Shown: positions 8,479 to 16,255 of the stretch, piece after piece
Numbering within the stretch: the first letter of the stretch is position 1
Layout of the letters: the number at the start of each line of letters is the position of its first letter
From: Streptomyces flaveus
Lineage (GTDB): Bacteria; Actinomycetota; Actinomycetes; Streptomycetales; Streptomycetaceae
Direction: 5' to 3'
Length of the DNA stretch: 64,000 bases
Assembly: GCF_014647675.1 (NCBI RefSeq)
Contig: NZ_BMPQ01000021.1
Span: 80,167 to 144,166, forward strand
Made by a program: the position numbers and the translations under genes
The notes under the pieces: generated by a model
Database searches by the model: none
Told to the model about the DNA's origin: nothing
Seen by the model: only the letters and a program-made list of their open reading frames with translations

Positions 8479-9468
8479 TTACAGCTTGCGCAGACTCAGA
8501 CGCTGCACCTTGTGATCGGGGCCCTTGCGCAGGACGAGGGTGGCGCGGCCGCGCGTGGGGGCCACGTTCTCCAGCAGATTGACCTTGTTGATGGTCCGCC
8601 ACATCGTACGGGCGTAGTCGAGGGCCTCCTCCTCGGAGACCTGGGTGTACCTGCGGAAGTACGAGGACGGATTCTGGAAGGCCGTCTCGCGGAGCCTGCG
8701 GAAACGATTCAGGTACCAGCGCTCGATGTCCTCGGGACGGGCGTCGACGTACACGCTGAAGTCGAAGTAGTCGGCGAGGCCCACGCGGGTGCGGCCGTCC
8801 TTGCCGGGCAGGGCGGGCTGGAGGACGTTCAGACCCTCGACGATCAGGATGTCGGGGCGGCGCACGGTGAGCCGCCTGCCCGGCACGATGTCGTAGATCA
8901 GGTGGGAGTAGACGGGCGCGGTGACCTCGTCCTTGCCGGCCTTGATGTCCGCGACGAAACGGGTCAGGGCGCGTCGGTCGTACGACTCCGGGAAGCCCTT
9001 GCGCGACATCAGGCCGCGCGCCTGGAGCTCCTTGGTCGGCAGCAGAAAGCCGTCCGTGGTGACCAGTTCGACGCGCGGATGCTCGGGCCAGCGGGACAGC
9101 AGGGCCTGGAGGAGACGCGCGACGGTCGACTTGCCGACGGCCACGGAACCGGCGACCCCTATCACGAACGGGGTGCCGGACTGGGAGCCCTGCTCGCCGA
9201 GGAAGGTGTTCAGAGCGCCGCGCAGTCCGTCCGTGGCCTTCACGTACAGGTTCAGCAGCCGGGACAGCGGCAGGTAGATGTCCCGTACCTCGTCGAGGTC
9301 GATGACGTCGCCGAGGCCCCGCAGCTTCTCGACCTCGTCGGCGGTCAGCGGGAGCGGCGTCTTCTCGCGCAGCGCACTCCACTCTGCACGGGTGAGGTCG
9401 ACGTAGGGAGTCGCCTCCGGCCTGGGCCGGTGGGCGCTCCGCGGGGACGTGGAGACCGAAGAGATCAC
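8479..9468 (-). CDS. coaA: Type I pantothenate kinase
   Basis: CoaA phosphorylates pantothenate, the first and controlled step of coenzyme A synthesis. The 329-residue sequence has the P-loop GVAGSVAVGKSTVARLLQ, the DGFL motif (VTTDGFLLP) and the PDILIVEGLNVLQ block typical of the prokaryotic type I family. It ends NKVNLLENVAPTRGRATLVL, also conserved. Start is GTG at 9468. Confidence 0.96.
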   Translation of the reverse strand: MISSVSTSPRSAHRPRPEATPYVDLTRAEWSALREKTPLPLTADEVEKLRGLGDVIDLDEVRDIYLPLSRLLNLYVKATDGLRGALNTFLGEQGSQSGTPFVIGVAGSVAVGKSTVARLLQALLSRWPEHPRVELVTTDGFLLPTKELQARGLMSRKGFPESYDRRALTRFVADIKAGKDEVTAPVYSHLIYDIVPGRRLTVRRPDILIVEGLNVLQPALPGKDGRTRVGLADYFDFSVYVDARPEDIERWYLNRFRRLRETAFQNPSSYFRRYTQVSEEEALDYARTMWRTINKVNLLENVAPTRGRATLVLRKGPDHKVQRLSLRKL

Positions 9469-9708
9469 AGTCCATTGTCACGGGAGCGGGGGCGCATCGG
9501 CGGGTGGGGTCCGTCACGTCTGGCTGTGGACGAGTTGTGGGGGAAGTATGGACCTGCGGGGCGGGCGGGGATACGGTCCGGGCACCGGGGAGCGAGCCGC
9601 CTTCCGGGGTCTTTGGGGGTTTGGGGGTTTCGGATGGCCGTGGCCATACGGATTCGTGATGCCGTACGACGAATATCTACGCGCGCTGACACGGACTTCG
9701 CGGGGCGA

Positions 9709-9870
9709 GTGAGCAGCGAGCTGGCGGCGGACCTGCCGGACGAGGACTTGGGGGAGTACCTCTACGACTGCATCGACCTGTACGAGATGGGCAGCAAGCC
9801 GCGGTGTGAGGAAGTGGAGTACCTGGAGTTGGTCCAGGACGCCATAGAGCGGGTCGAGCGGGGGCGCTGA
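9709..9870 (+). CDS. Small acidic protein, 53 aa, with overlapping 17-codon ORF upstream
   Basis: GTG at 9709 opens a 53-residue acidic frame (LAADLPDEDLGEYLYDCIDL, then EEVEYLELVQDAIERVERGR) that looks like a folded helical protein. Immediately upstream, ATG at 9659 opens MPYDEYLRALTRTSRGE, whose TGA overlaps this start as GTGA. The two pieces read like one small protein split by a -1 frame change, or like a coupled leader ORF and gene. The frame is also open upstream to an ATG at 9634. Function unknown. Confidence 0.5.
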   Translation: MSSELAADLPDEDLGEYLYDCIDLYEMGSKPRCEEVEYLELVQDAIERVERGR

Positions 9871-9908
9871 GCGCTGGCTTGAACGGTTTTCGGGTGCGGG
9901 TGTGTGGG

Positions 9909-10217
9909 TGGCTGGTCGCGCAGTTCCCCGCGCCCCTGGGTTCGTTGGGGGTCGGGGTCGTGGGCCGGTGCGTCAGCCCGTCGCAGGGCGGGCATACGAC
10001 CCTGGCCTGGTACACGGTCCTGGTTCTCCGAGACCGAAGCTAAGCGACGGGCATACGACGCACCGGCCCACGACCCCTCCCGCCGGAGGGAAGCTGCGGG
10101 TCGTTGGGGGTGCGGGCTTTCCCGGGGCCCGGGCTTGTTCGGGACACGGGGTCTTCGGGCCGCGGGAAGCCGCAGGCTTTTGCTTTTCAGGGGCGCGGGG
10201 AACTGCGCGACCAGCCA
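9909..10217. repeat. 309-bp composite inverted-repeat element, copy A
   Basis: The element is bounded by a perfect 30-bp terminal inverted repeat (9909-9938 and 10188-10217) that contains the TGGCTGGTCGCGCAGTTCCC tag. Nested inside is a 124-bp unit (9954-10077) with its own perfect 21-bp inverted ends (9954-9974 and 10057-10077). Copy B lies in opposite orientation at 15873-16180. The rest of the 450-bp gap before the next gene holds a CTGGGGGCGCAGCCCTCC hairpin-type fragment near 10270 and no other gene. Confidence 0.85.
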
Positions 10218-10326
10218 CGACGCACTCGCAGCCGCGACACGACCTGTCACCCCACCCCGTGGCGGGGGCCTGGGGGCGCAGCCCTCCGTTTCGGGAAGGG
10301 GCGGGCCTGGGGAAAGAAACCTCTGC

Positions 10327-10482
10327 TTACGCAGCCTCGCGGTGCTGCCGCCCCTCCGGCGCAGGCGCCGGGTCCCGCGGCGGCGTAGACACGACGCGGG
10401 CGGCGGCGCCGGCCGCGAGCAGCTCCCGTACAGACACCCCGCCAAGCTCCGCAGGAACAGGGTCACGATCCGAAGTCGACAT
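10327..10482 (-). CDS. Small conserved-looking protein, 51 aa
   Basis: ATG at 10482 is preceded by a strong AGGAGG site 6 bp upstream and opens a 51-residue frame beginning MSTSDRDPVPAELGGVSVR, then ELLAAGAAARVVSTPPRDP. It ends in a TAA, an uncommon stop in this GC-rich DNA. The good ribosome binding site and protein-like composition make it credible. Function unknown. It is on the same strand as tsaE and about 135 bp downstream of the tsaE stop. Confidence 0.6.
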   Translation of the reverse strand: MSTSDRDPVPAELGGVSVRELLAAGAAARVVSTPPRDPAPAPEGRQHREAA

Positions 10483-10617
10483 GGCCGCCTCCTGGGGCTC
10501 CGGGAGCAGACGTAGTTAGGTAACCCTAACCAGTACCGGTACCCATATGAACACGCCGAAGCCACCCCACGCAACCTCTTGCCGACGCCATGTCGGAACG
10601 TTACGAAACCCCGGCTC

Positions 10618-11151
10618 TCAAGCCGAAAGCACGCTCAGGTCCACGGCAGCCCACCGCTCCCCCACCCCGCGGAGCGTCACGTGCCGGACCTCGTCCGTCG
10701 TGTCTCCGACCGCCCGGTGGATGAAGACGTGCAGCCGCTCCTCGGTCAGCTCCTCGACCTTCCCCTCGCCCCACTCCACGACGATCACCGAGTCGGTCAG
10801 CGAGACATCGAGGTCGAGATCCTCCATCTCGTCCAGCCCACCGCCCAGGCGGTAGGCGTCGACGTGGACGAGCGGCGGCCCGTCACCGAGAGAGGGGTGC
10901 ACGCGGGCGATCACGAAGGTGGGGGACGTGACCGCACCCCGTACGCCAAGTCCCTCGCCGAGCCCTCGGGTCAGCGTCGTCTTGCCCGCACCCAGCTCGC
11001 CGGTGAGCATCACGAGGTCGCCGGGGCGCAGGAGTTTGGCCAGGCGGCGGCCCAACTCCTGCATCTGGTCGGGGGAGTTGACGGTGAACTCGGTGGTGAC
11101 GTACGGCATCGGCTGCTCAGCCGGGTTGTGCGGTGCTGCTGGTGCTTCCAT
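10618..11151 (-). CDS. tsaE: tRNA threonylcarbamoyladenosine biosynthesis ATPase TsaE
   Basis: TsaE is the P-loop ATPase that works with TsaB and TsaD to make t6A37 in ANN-decoding tRNAs. The Walker A motif GELGAGKTTLTRGLGEGLG is followed by TSPTFVIARVH, HVDAYRLGG and VVEWGEG, all diagnostic. The start is uncertain: ATG at 11151 (or GTG at 11157) overlaps the upstream hydrolase gene by 35-41 bp, while ATG at 11109 would avoid overlap. The partners tsaB and tsaD are 6 kb away on the opposite strand, whereas they usually adjoin tsaE. Confidence 0.93.
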   Translation of the reverse strand: MEAPAAPHNPAEQPMPYVTTEFTVNSPDQMQELGRRLAKLLRPGDLVMLTGELGAGKTTLTRGLGEGLGVRGAVTSPTFVIARVHPSLGDGPPLVHVDAYRLGGGLDEMEDLDLDVSLTDSVIVVEWGEGKVEELTEERLHVFIHRAVGDTTDEVRHVTLRGVGERWAAVDLSVLSA

Positions 11152-12364
11152 AGCCACCCACCGTAGCGCCGGCCGGGACGGCTCCCGCGCGGGTGAGGAG
11201 GTCGGCGAGGCGGTCCGTGACGACCTCGGGGTGCTCCAGCATCACCAGGTGCCCGGCGTCCGGCACGAGCACCAGCTCGGCGTCCGGCAGCAGATCCGCG
11301 ATCGCCTCGCTGTGCTCGCTCGGCGTGACGAGGTCCTTGACGCCGGACAGTACGAGGACGGGCAGCTCGGCGAAGTACGCCAGCGCCTCCGTCTTGTCGT
11401 GGTCGGTGAACGCCGGGTAGAACTCGGCGACCACATCGATCGGCGTGCCCTCGATCAGCCGCTCGGCGAACCGCGCGACCGCCGGGTCGATGTCCTTGGA
11501 CGCGAACGAGTACCGCTTGATGATCCCGGCGAACAGATCGGCCGTGGCCCGCCGCCCTTTCTCCACCAGCTCGGCCCGCTGCCCCAGCGCCTTCAGCACG
11601 CCGGGCAGTACGCGCCGTACCGCGTTGACGCCAGCCACAGGAAGCCCGAAGTTGACCTCGCCGAGTTTCCCCGAGGACGTACCGACGAGTGCGACACCGA
11701 CCACTCGCTCACGGATGAGGTCGGGGTACTGGTCGGCAAGGGCCATCACCGTCATTCCCCCCATCGAGTGCCCGACGAGCACGAGCGGCCCCTCGGGGGC
11801 GGCCTCGTCGATCACGGCCTTCAGATCGCGGCCGAGCTGCTCGATGTCGAGCGGCACACCGTCCTGGACCTGTGCGACACCGCGTCCGGAGCGGCCGTGG
11901 CTGCGCTGGTCCCAGTGGACGGTGCGTACGACTCCGCGCAGGGCGGCCCGCTGGAAGTGCCAGGAGTCCTGGCTGAGGCAGTAACCGTGGCTGAAGACGA
12001 CGGTGACGGGGGCCGGGGCCTTGCGGCCGAACAGTCTGCGGCGGCGGGGGGTGAGCGTGGCGTCCTGCTCCACGTCGTCGATCTCGTAGTAGATCTCCGT
12101 GCCGTCGTCCGCGGTCGCCGTGCCGGGCATGCCGCGCAGTGCGCCGTACGGACCTGTCGAGTCGAGCGCGAGCCGGGCCTTCTGGCGCATGCCGCGGCCG
12201 ACGGTGAGCCGCTCTATCGCGACTCCGGCGGCGGCGCCCGCGGCGACGACGCCTATCGCGGTGCCGACGATGCCCGCCCTACGCCAGTTCCCGGCGTTCC
12301 CCGCGGCGGCGCTCCCCGCGGCAGAGGCCACCGAGGCGACGGCCTCCGCCCTGCTCTCGCTCAC
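11117..12364 (-). CDS. Membrane-anchored alpha/beta hydrolase
   Basis: The 415-residue protein has an Ala/Gly-rich N-terminal hydrophobic segment (about residues 27-50) that could anchor it. An alpha/beta-hydrolase domain follows, with oxyanion-side SHGYCLSQDSWHFQ, nucleophile elbow VGHSMGGMT (serine), acid region GVKDLVTP and catalytic histidine in PDAGHLVMLEHPE. Substrate is unknown; esterase or lipase is plausible. The start GTG at 12364 has a GAGGAG site 7 bp upstream. It overlaps tsaE, and alr lies upstream on the same strand. Confidence 0.88.
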   Translation of the reverse strand: MSESRAEAVASVASAAGSAAAGNAGNWRRAGIVGTAIGVVAAGAAAGVAIERLTVGRGMRQKARLALDSTGPYGALRGMPGTATADDGTEIYYEIDDVEQDATLTPRRRRLFGRKAPAPVTVVFSHGYCLSQDSWHFQRAALRGVVRTVHWDQRSHGRSGRGVAQVQDGVPLDIEQLGRDLKAVIDEAAPEGPLVLVGHSMGGMTVMALADQYPDLIRERVVGVALVGTSSGKLGEVNFGLPVAGVNAVRRVLPGVLKALGQRAELVEKGRRATADLFAGIIKRYSFASKDIDPAVARFAERLIEGTPIDVVAEFYPAFTDHDKTEALAYFAELPVLVLSGVKDLVTPSEHSEAIADLLPDAELVLVPDAGHLVMLEHPEVVTDRLADLLTRAGAVPAGATVGGYGSTSSTAQPG

Positions 12365-12599
12365 GTACCGCTCCTCTTTGCCGGTGTGTGGTCCGGGGGC
12401 CGTCCCCCGAAAGCTGCGTACCCGTCTCGCGTGTTATTCACCCGATTCCTCCGAGGGCACCCCGGACCGCCCACACGGTCGGGTAAGCTGCCTGCCGTGC
12501 GTTGCGAGAACCAAGCGCGTACGCCGTGCTGATCGAGAGCCAAGACAGCACATGCACCTCCAAGCTTTGCGGTACGAACCCGGGCTGGTTTCAACCCGG

Positions 12600-12690
12600 C
12601 TGGTGTTGATCGTGGAAGACCTGTCGGGTCGCTGACCCGCGGGCGGCGTGAGCCAGGAATCCCCCTGCCTTCAGCTGGGGGAGGATTCAA
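12600..12690 (+). mobile_element. Relic of an IS200/IS605-type right end
   Basis: The stretch ends in a subterminal hairpin (about 12661-12682) followed by GAGGATTCAA, the arrangement of IS200/IS605 (TnpB-type) right ends. It is preceded by a GC-rich structured region with GGCGTGAGCCAGGAATCCCC. No tnpA or tnpB reading frame remains. The remaining gap upstream to 12365 shows no gene. Assignment rests on the recognised end sequence, not on a search. Confidence 0.5.
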
Positions 12691-13825
12691 TATTCACGTA
12701 GACGCGCGGTACTCGGGTTCCGATCCGGGTCACGATTTCGTACGCGATCGTGCCCGCGGCCCGGGCCCAGTCCTCGGCGGTCGGCTCACCTTCATCGCCG
12801 GGCCCGAACAGCACCACCCGTTCCCCCACCGCCGGCTGGTCCCCGCCGAGGTCGACGGCGAACTGGTCCATCGCGACCCGCCCCGCCACCGTCCGCCACT
12901 TGCCGCCGGTCAGGACGGGCCCCGTGCCGGAGGCGTGCCGTGGGATCCCGTCCGCGTACCCCACGGGCACCAGGCCGAGGGTCGTGTCACCTGGCGTCAC
13001 GTAGTGATGCCCGTAACTGACGCCGTGCCCTGCCGGAACGCGCTTCACCAGCGCGAGCGCGGCCGACAGCGTCATCACCGGCCGCAGCCCCAGCTCGGCC
13101 GCGGTGCCCAGTGCGGGGCTGGGCGAGATGCCGTATGTCGCGATTCCGGTGCGTACGAGATCGAAGTGGGTCTCCGGGAGTGTGAGCGTGGCGGGCGAGT
13201 TGGCGATGTGGCGCACTTCTGGCCGTATGCCCTTTTTCTCCGCGTATGTCACCATCTCGCGGAAGGCGGTGAGTTGGGCCCCGATGGAGGGGTGCCCCGG
13301 CTCGTCGGCGCAGGCGAAATGCGACCAGAGCCCGGTGACCCGGACCAGCCCCTCAGCCTCGGCCCGCAGGGCTGCCGCGACCAACTCGGGCCAGTCACCG
13401 GGCTGGCAGCCGTTGCGCCCGAGCCCGGTGTCGGCCTTGAGCTGGACCCGGGCGGTACGCCCCGCGGCGCGCGCGGCCCCGGCGGCTTCCCGCAAGGCCC
13501 AGAGCCCGCTGATCCCGAGGTCCACGTCGGCCTCGACGGCCGCACGCCAAGGGCCTCCAGGCGTCCACAGCCAGCACATGATCCGCCCTGGCAGCCCCGC
13601 CTCGCGCAGGGCCAGGGCCTCCTCGGGCGTGGCCGTCCCCAGCCACGTGGCCCCCGCGTCGAGCGCCGCCCGGGCACATCGCACCGCCCCGTGTCCGTAC
13701 GCGTCCGATTTCACCACCGCCATGAGGGCAGCGGCGGGCGCGTGGGCGCGCAGAGTCCGCACATTGGCCCTCAGGGCGGCCAGATCGATCTCGGCGCGGG
13801 CACGCGCGGGTGCTGTCTCGTTCAT
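12671..13825 (-). CDS. alr: Alanine racemase, C-terminus altered by IS end
   Basis: Alr makes D-alanine for peptidoglycan using PLP. The lysine that binds PLP is K39 in AVVKSDAYGHGAVR, and the catalytic tyrosine is Y271 in HGVSYGHHYV. The C-terminal domain shows VGYADGIPR, GRVAMDQFAVDLG and YEIVTRIGTRVPRVYVN. The last residues after VYVN (IESSPS) and the TGA itself are encoded by the IS-like end at 12600-12690, read in reverse. At 384 residues the enzyme looks functional. The frame is open upstream across nnrD, but the ATG at 13825 gives the family start. Confidence 0.95.
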   Translation of the reverse strand: MNETAPARARAEIDLAALRANVRTLRAHAPAAALMAVVKSDAYGHGAVRCARAALDAGATWLGTATPEEALALREAGLPGRIMCWLWTPGGPWRAAVEADVDLGISGLWALREAAGAARAAGRTARVQLKADTGLGRNGCQPGDWPELVAAALRAEAEGLVRVTGLWSHFACADEPGHPSIGAQLTAFREMVTYAEKKGIRPEVRHIANSPATLTLPETHFDLVRTGIATYGISPSPALGTAAELGLRPVMTLSAALALVKRVPAGHGVSYGHHYVTPGDTTLGLVPVGYADGIPRHASGTGPVLTGGKWRTVAGRVAMDQFAVDLGGDQPAVGERVVLFGPGDEGEPTAEDWARAAGTIAYEIVTRIGTRVPRVYVNIESSPS

Positions 13826-13945
13826 CGCGCCCAGTGTCTCAGAGTGCGCTGACAGCTCCGCCGAGCCCGTACCGCTGTGAGCAGCGGGCTCGCCCGAGTA
13901 CCGAGCCGGCGCCCGCGACGCCGCTGGGTACGCCAGACTCGGCGT

Positions 13946-15394
13946 ATGCGTAGTGCGTACGGAGTGGAGACGGTGCGGGCGGCCGAGCGGGAGTTGATGG
14001 CGAGGCTTCCGGAGGGGGCGCTGATGCAGCGGGCGGCGGCCGGACTTGCCGCGGCCTGTGCGGAGTTGATGGGGCGGGTGTACGGCCGCCGGGTCGTTCT
14101 GCTGGTGGGCAGCGGGGACAACGGCGGAGACGCCCTGTACGCGGGAGCCCGCCTCGCCCGCCGCGGCGCGGGCGTCACGGCCGTACTGCTGTCTCCCGAG
14201 CGAACCCATCCGGGCGGGCTGGCCGCGCTGCGCCGGGCAGGCGGCAGGGCACTCGCGACCCGGCAGAAAGAAGACGCCGCAGCGGTCGAGCGGGCGATCC
14301 GTTCCGCCGATCTCGTGGTCGACGGAATCGTCGGGATCGGCGGCAAGGGCGGACTGCGCCCCGACGCCGCCCCCTTGGCCGAGTTGGCCGAGGCATCCCG
14401 CGCCGCCGTCGTCGCCGTGGATCTGCCGAGCGGTGTCGAGGCCGACACCGGTGAGGTACGTGGCGCGGCGATCCGTGCCGACCTGACCGTGACCTTTGGC
14501 ACGCACAAGCCGGGGCTGCTGATCGACCCGGCACGGGAGTACGCCGGTTCGGTGCGGCTCGTGGACATCGGTCTTTCGCTGCCCGACGAGGCCGAGGCGG
14601 AGGCTCTGCAACATGCCGATGTGGCGGCGCTGTTGCCCGTTCCGGGCGCCGAGAGCGACAAATACCGGCGCGGCGTCGTAGGGATCGCCGCCGGGTCCTC
14701 GCGGTATCCCGGCGCGGCCGTACTCGCCGTGGCGGGCGCGCTGCGGGGCGGGGCGGGGGCCGTACGGTACGTCGGTCCCGCCGGGGACGCGGTGATCGCC
14801 CGCTTCCCCGAAACCCTCGTCTCGGACCAGGGCCCGAAGCGGGCCGGGCGGGTGCAGGCCTGGGTCGTCGGGCCGGGTGCCGGCGACGACGCGCAGAGCG
14901 TGGCGGAGGTGCTCGCCCAGGACGTACCCGTCCTGGTGGACGCGGACGGCCTCCGGCTCGCGGACCGGGATCTCGTACGGGCCCGGAAGGCGCCCACACT
15001 GATGACGCCTCACGCCGGTGAGGCCGCAGCCCTGCTCGGTGTGTCGCGGGGGTCGGTCGAGGCGGCGCGGTTGCACTCCGTGCGGGAGCTGGCGGAGCGG
15101 TACGGGGCAACGGTGTTGCTGAAGGGCTCGACCACGCTGGTGGCTTCGCCCGGGGGTGGGCCGGTCCGGGTCAACGCGACGGGGACGTCCTGGCTGGCCA
15201 CGGCGGGCAGCGGTGACGTGTTGTCGGGGCTCGCCGGTTCGCTCCTGGCCGCGGGCCTGAGCGCCCTCGACGCCGGCAGCGTCGCCGCATACCTCCACGG
15301 GCTCGCGGGGCGGTTCGCGGCGGACGGGGCACCGATGGGCGCGCACGACGTGTCCGAGTCGATCCGCTCCGCGTGGCGGGACGTCATGAGCTGA
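13946..15394 (+). CDS. nnrD: Bifunctional NAD(P)H-hydrate epimerase/dehydratase
   Basis: This repair enzyme restores damaged NAD(P)H. The N-terminal epimerase part (about residues 1-215) has VLLVGSGDNGGDALYAGARL and AVDLPSGVEADTGEV. The C-terminal ADP-dependent dehydratase part has GGAGAVRYVGP, LMTPHAGEAAALLG, VLLKGSTTLV and the key GTSWLATAGSGDVLSGLAGS. It is 482 residues long. ATG at 13946 starts MRSAYGVETVRAAERELM, the normal N-terminus. It is divergent from alr with a 120-bp gap and convergent with acpS. Confidence 0.95.
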   Translation: MRSAYGVETVRAAERELMARLPEGALMQRAAAGLAAACAELMGRVYGRRVVLLVGSGDNGGDALYAGARLARRGAGVTAVLLSPERTHPGGLAALRRAGGRALATRQKEDAAAVERAIRSADLVVDGIVGIGGKGGLRPDAAPLAELAEASRAAVVAVDLPSGVEADTGEVRGAAIRADLTVTFGTHKPGLLIDPAREYAGSVRLVDIGLSLPDEAEAEALQHADVAALLPVPGAESDKYRRGVVGIAAGSSRYPGAAVLAVAGALRGGAGAVRYVGPAGDAVIARFPETLVSDQGPKRAGRVQAWVVGPGAGDDAQSVAEVLAQDVPVLVDADGLRLADRDLVRARKAPTLMTPHAGEAAALLGVSRGSVEAARLHSVRELAERYGATVLLKGSTTLVASPGGGPVRVNATGTSWLATAGSGDVLSGLAGSLLAAGLSALDAGSVAAYLHGLAGRFAADGAPMGAHDVSESIRSAWRDVMS

Positions 15395-15413
15395 CGTGGT
15401 CCTGGAGGGACCG

Positions 15414-15782
15414 CTACCCCTCCGCGATCACCACCGCCGAAGCCACTCCCGCGTCATGGCTCAGCGACACATGCCAGGACCGCACGCCCAGCTCGGCCGC
15501 CCGCACGGCGACCGTCCCCGTCACCCGCAGCCTCGGCTGCCCGCTGTCCTCGACGACGACTTCCGCGTCCGTCCAGTACAGCCCGCTCGGCGCCCCCAGC
15601 GCCTTGGCGAGAGCCTCCTTCGCCGCGAACCGGGCCGCGAGTGAAGCGACCCCGCGCCGCTCGCCGCTCGGCAACCACAACTCCCGCTCGACGAAAAGCC
15701 GTTCCGCGAGCGCCGGTGTCCGCTCCAGCGAGGCCTGGAACCGTTCGATCTCGGCGACGTCGATCCCCACTCCGATGATCAC
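15414..15782 (-). CDS. acpS: Holo-[acyl-carrier-protein] synthase
   Basis: AcpS transfers 4'-phosphopantetheine from CoA to acyl carrier proteins. The 122-residue protein has the GVGIDVAEIERF magnesium-binding start, the FAAKEALAKALG motif with the catalytic glutamate, and WHVSLSHDAGVASAVV at the end. Start is GTG at 15782. The gap to the convergent nnrD stop is only 19 bp. Confidence 0.96.
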   Translation of the reverse strand: MIIGVGIDVAEIERFQASLERTPALAERLFVERELWLPSGERRGVASLAARFAAKEALAKALGAPSGLYWTDAEVVVEDSGQPRLRVTGTVAVRAAELGVRSWHVSLSHDAGVASAVVIAEG

Positions 15783-15872
15783 GACTCAACCCTATGCCTA
15801 TGCCTCCGGCGGTTGGGCAGGGGCGCCTACCCGAGGGGTGGGTTCGGTTCATGGGCGACTGCCGGTCCGTCG

Positions 15873-16180
15873 TGGCTGGTCGCGCCCACGCGGCGGAGCC
15901 GCAAATCGACACAGCCCCGCGCCCCTAAAAGCAAAAGCCTGCGGCTCCCCGCACCCGGAGCAAGCCCGTACCCCAGCCACGACGTGCCCGCGGCTTCCCT
16001 CCGGCGGGAGGGGTCGTGGGCCGGTGCGTCGTATGCCCGTCGCTTAGGTTCGGTCTCGGAGGACCAGGGCCTTGTACCAGGCCAGGGTCGTATGCCCGGC
16101 CTGCGACGGGCTGACGCACCGGCCCGCGGCCCCGACCCACCCACGGACCTCAGGGGCGCGGGGAACGGCGCGACCAGCCA
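15873..16180. repeat. 308-bp composite inverted-repeat element, copy B (inverted relative to copy A)
   Basis: This is the reverse complement of the 9909-10217 element with scattered differences. Its inner 124-bp unit spans 16010-16133 and keeps 21-bp inverted ends with 2 mismatches. The outer end at 16151-16180 matches the 30-bp repeat with one change. The other end carries a variant in which CAGTT is replaced by about 30 bp starting CCACGCGGCGGAGCCGC. The same variant appears at 59148-59203. No gene is seen elsewhere in the 15783-16255 gap. Confidence 0.85.
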
Positions 16181-16255
16181 CAACGCACCCGCAGCCGCCA
16201 AACGAACCCCAACAACCCACCCCCGTAGGCCCCCCACCCCGTCGTAGGGGAGGTG

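Noticed and set aside
9449..9712. 87-codon Gly/Trp-rich ORF overlapping the coaA start
   Set aside because: Its first two-thirds are low complexity and overlap the coaA promoter; only its last 17 codons are considered as a short ORF.
12671..15346. Single 891-codon frame running from alr across nnrD
   Set aside because: Only the part downstream of the ATG at 13825 is protein-like; the rest is antisense to nnrD.
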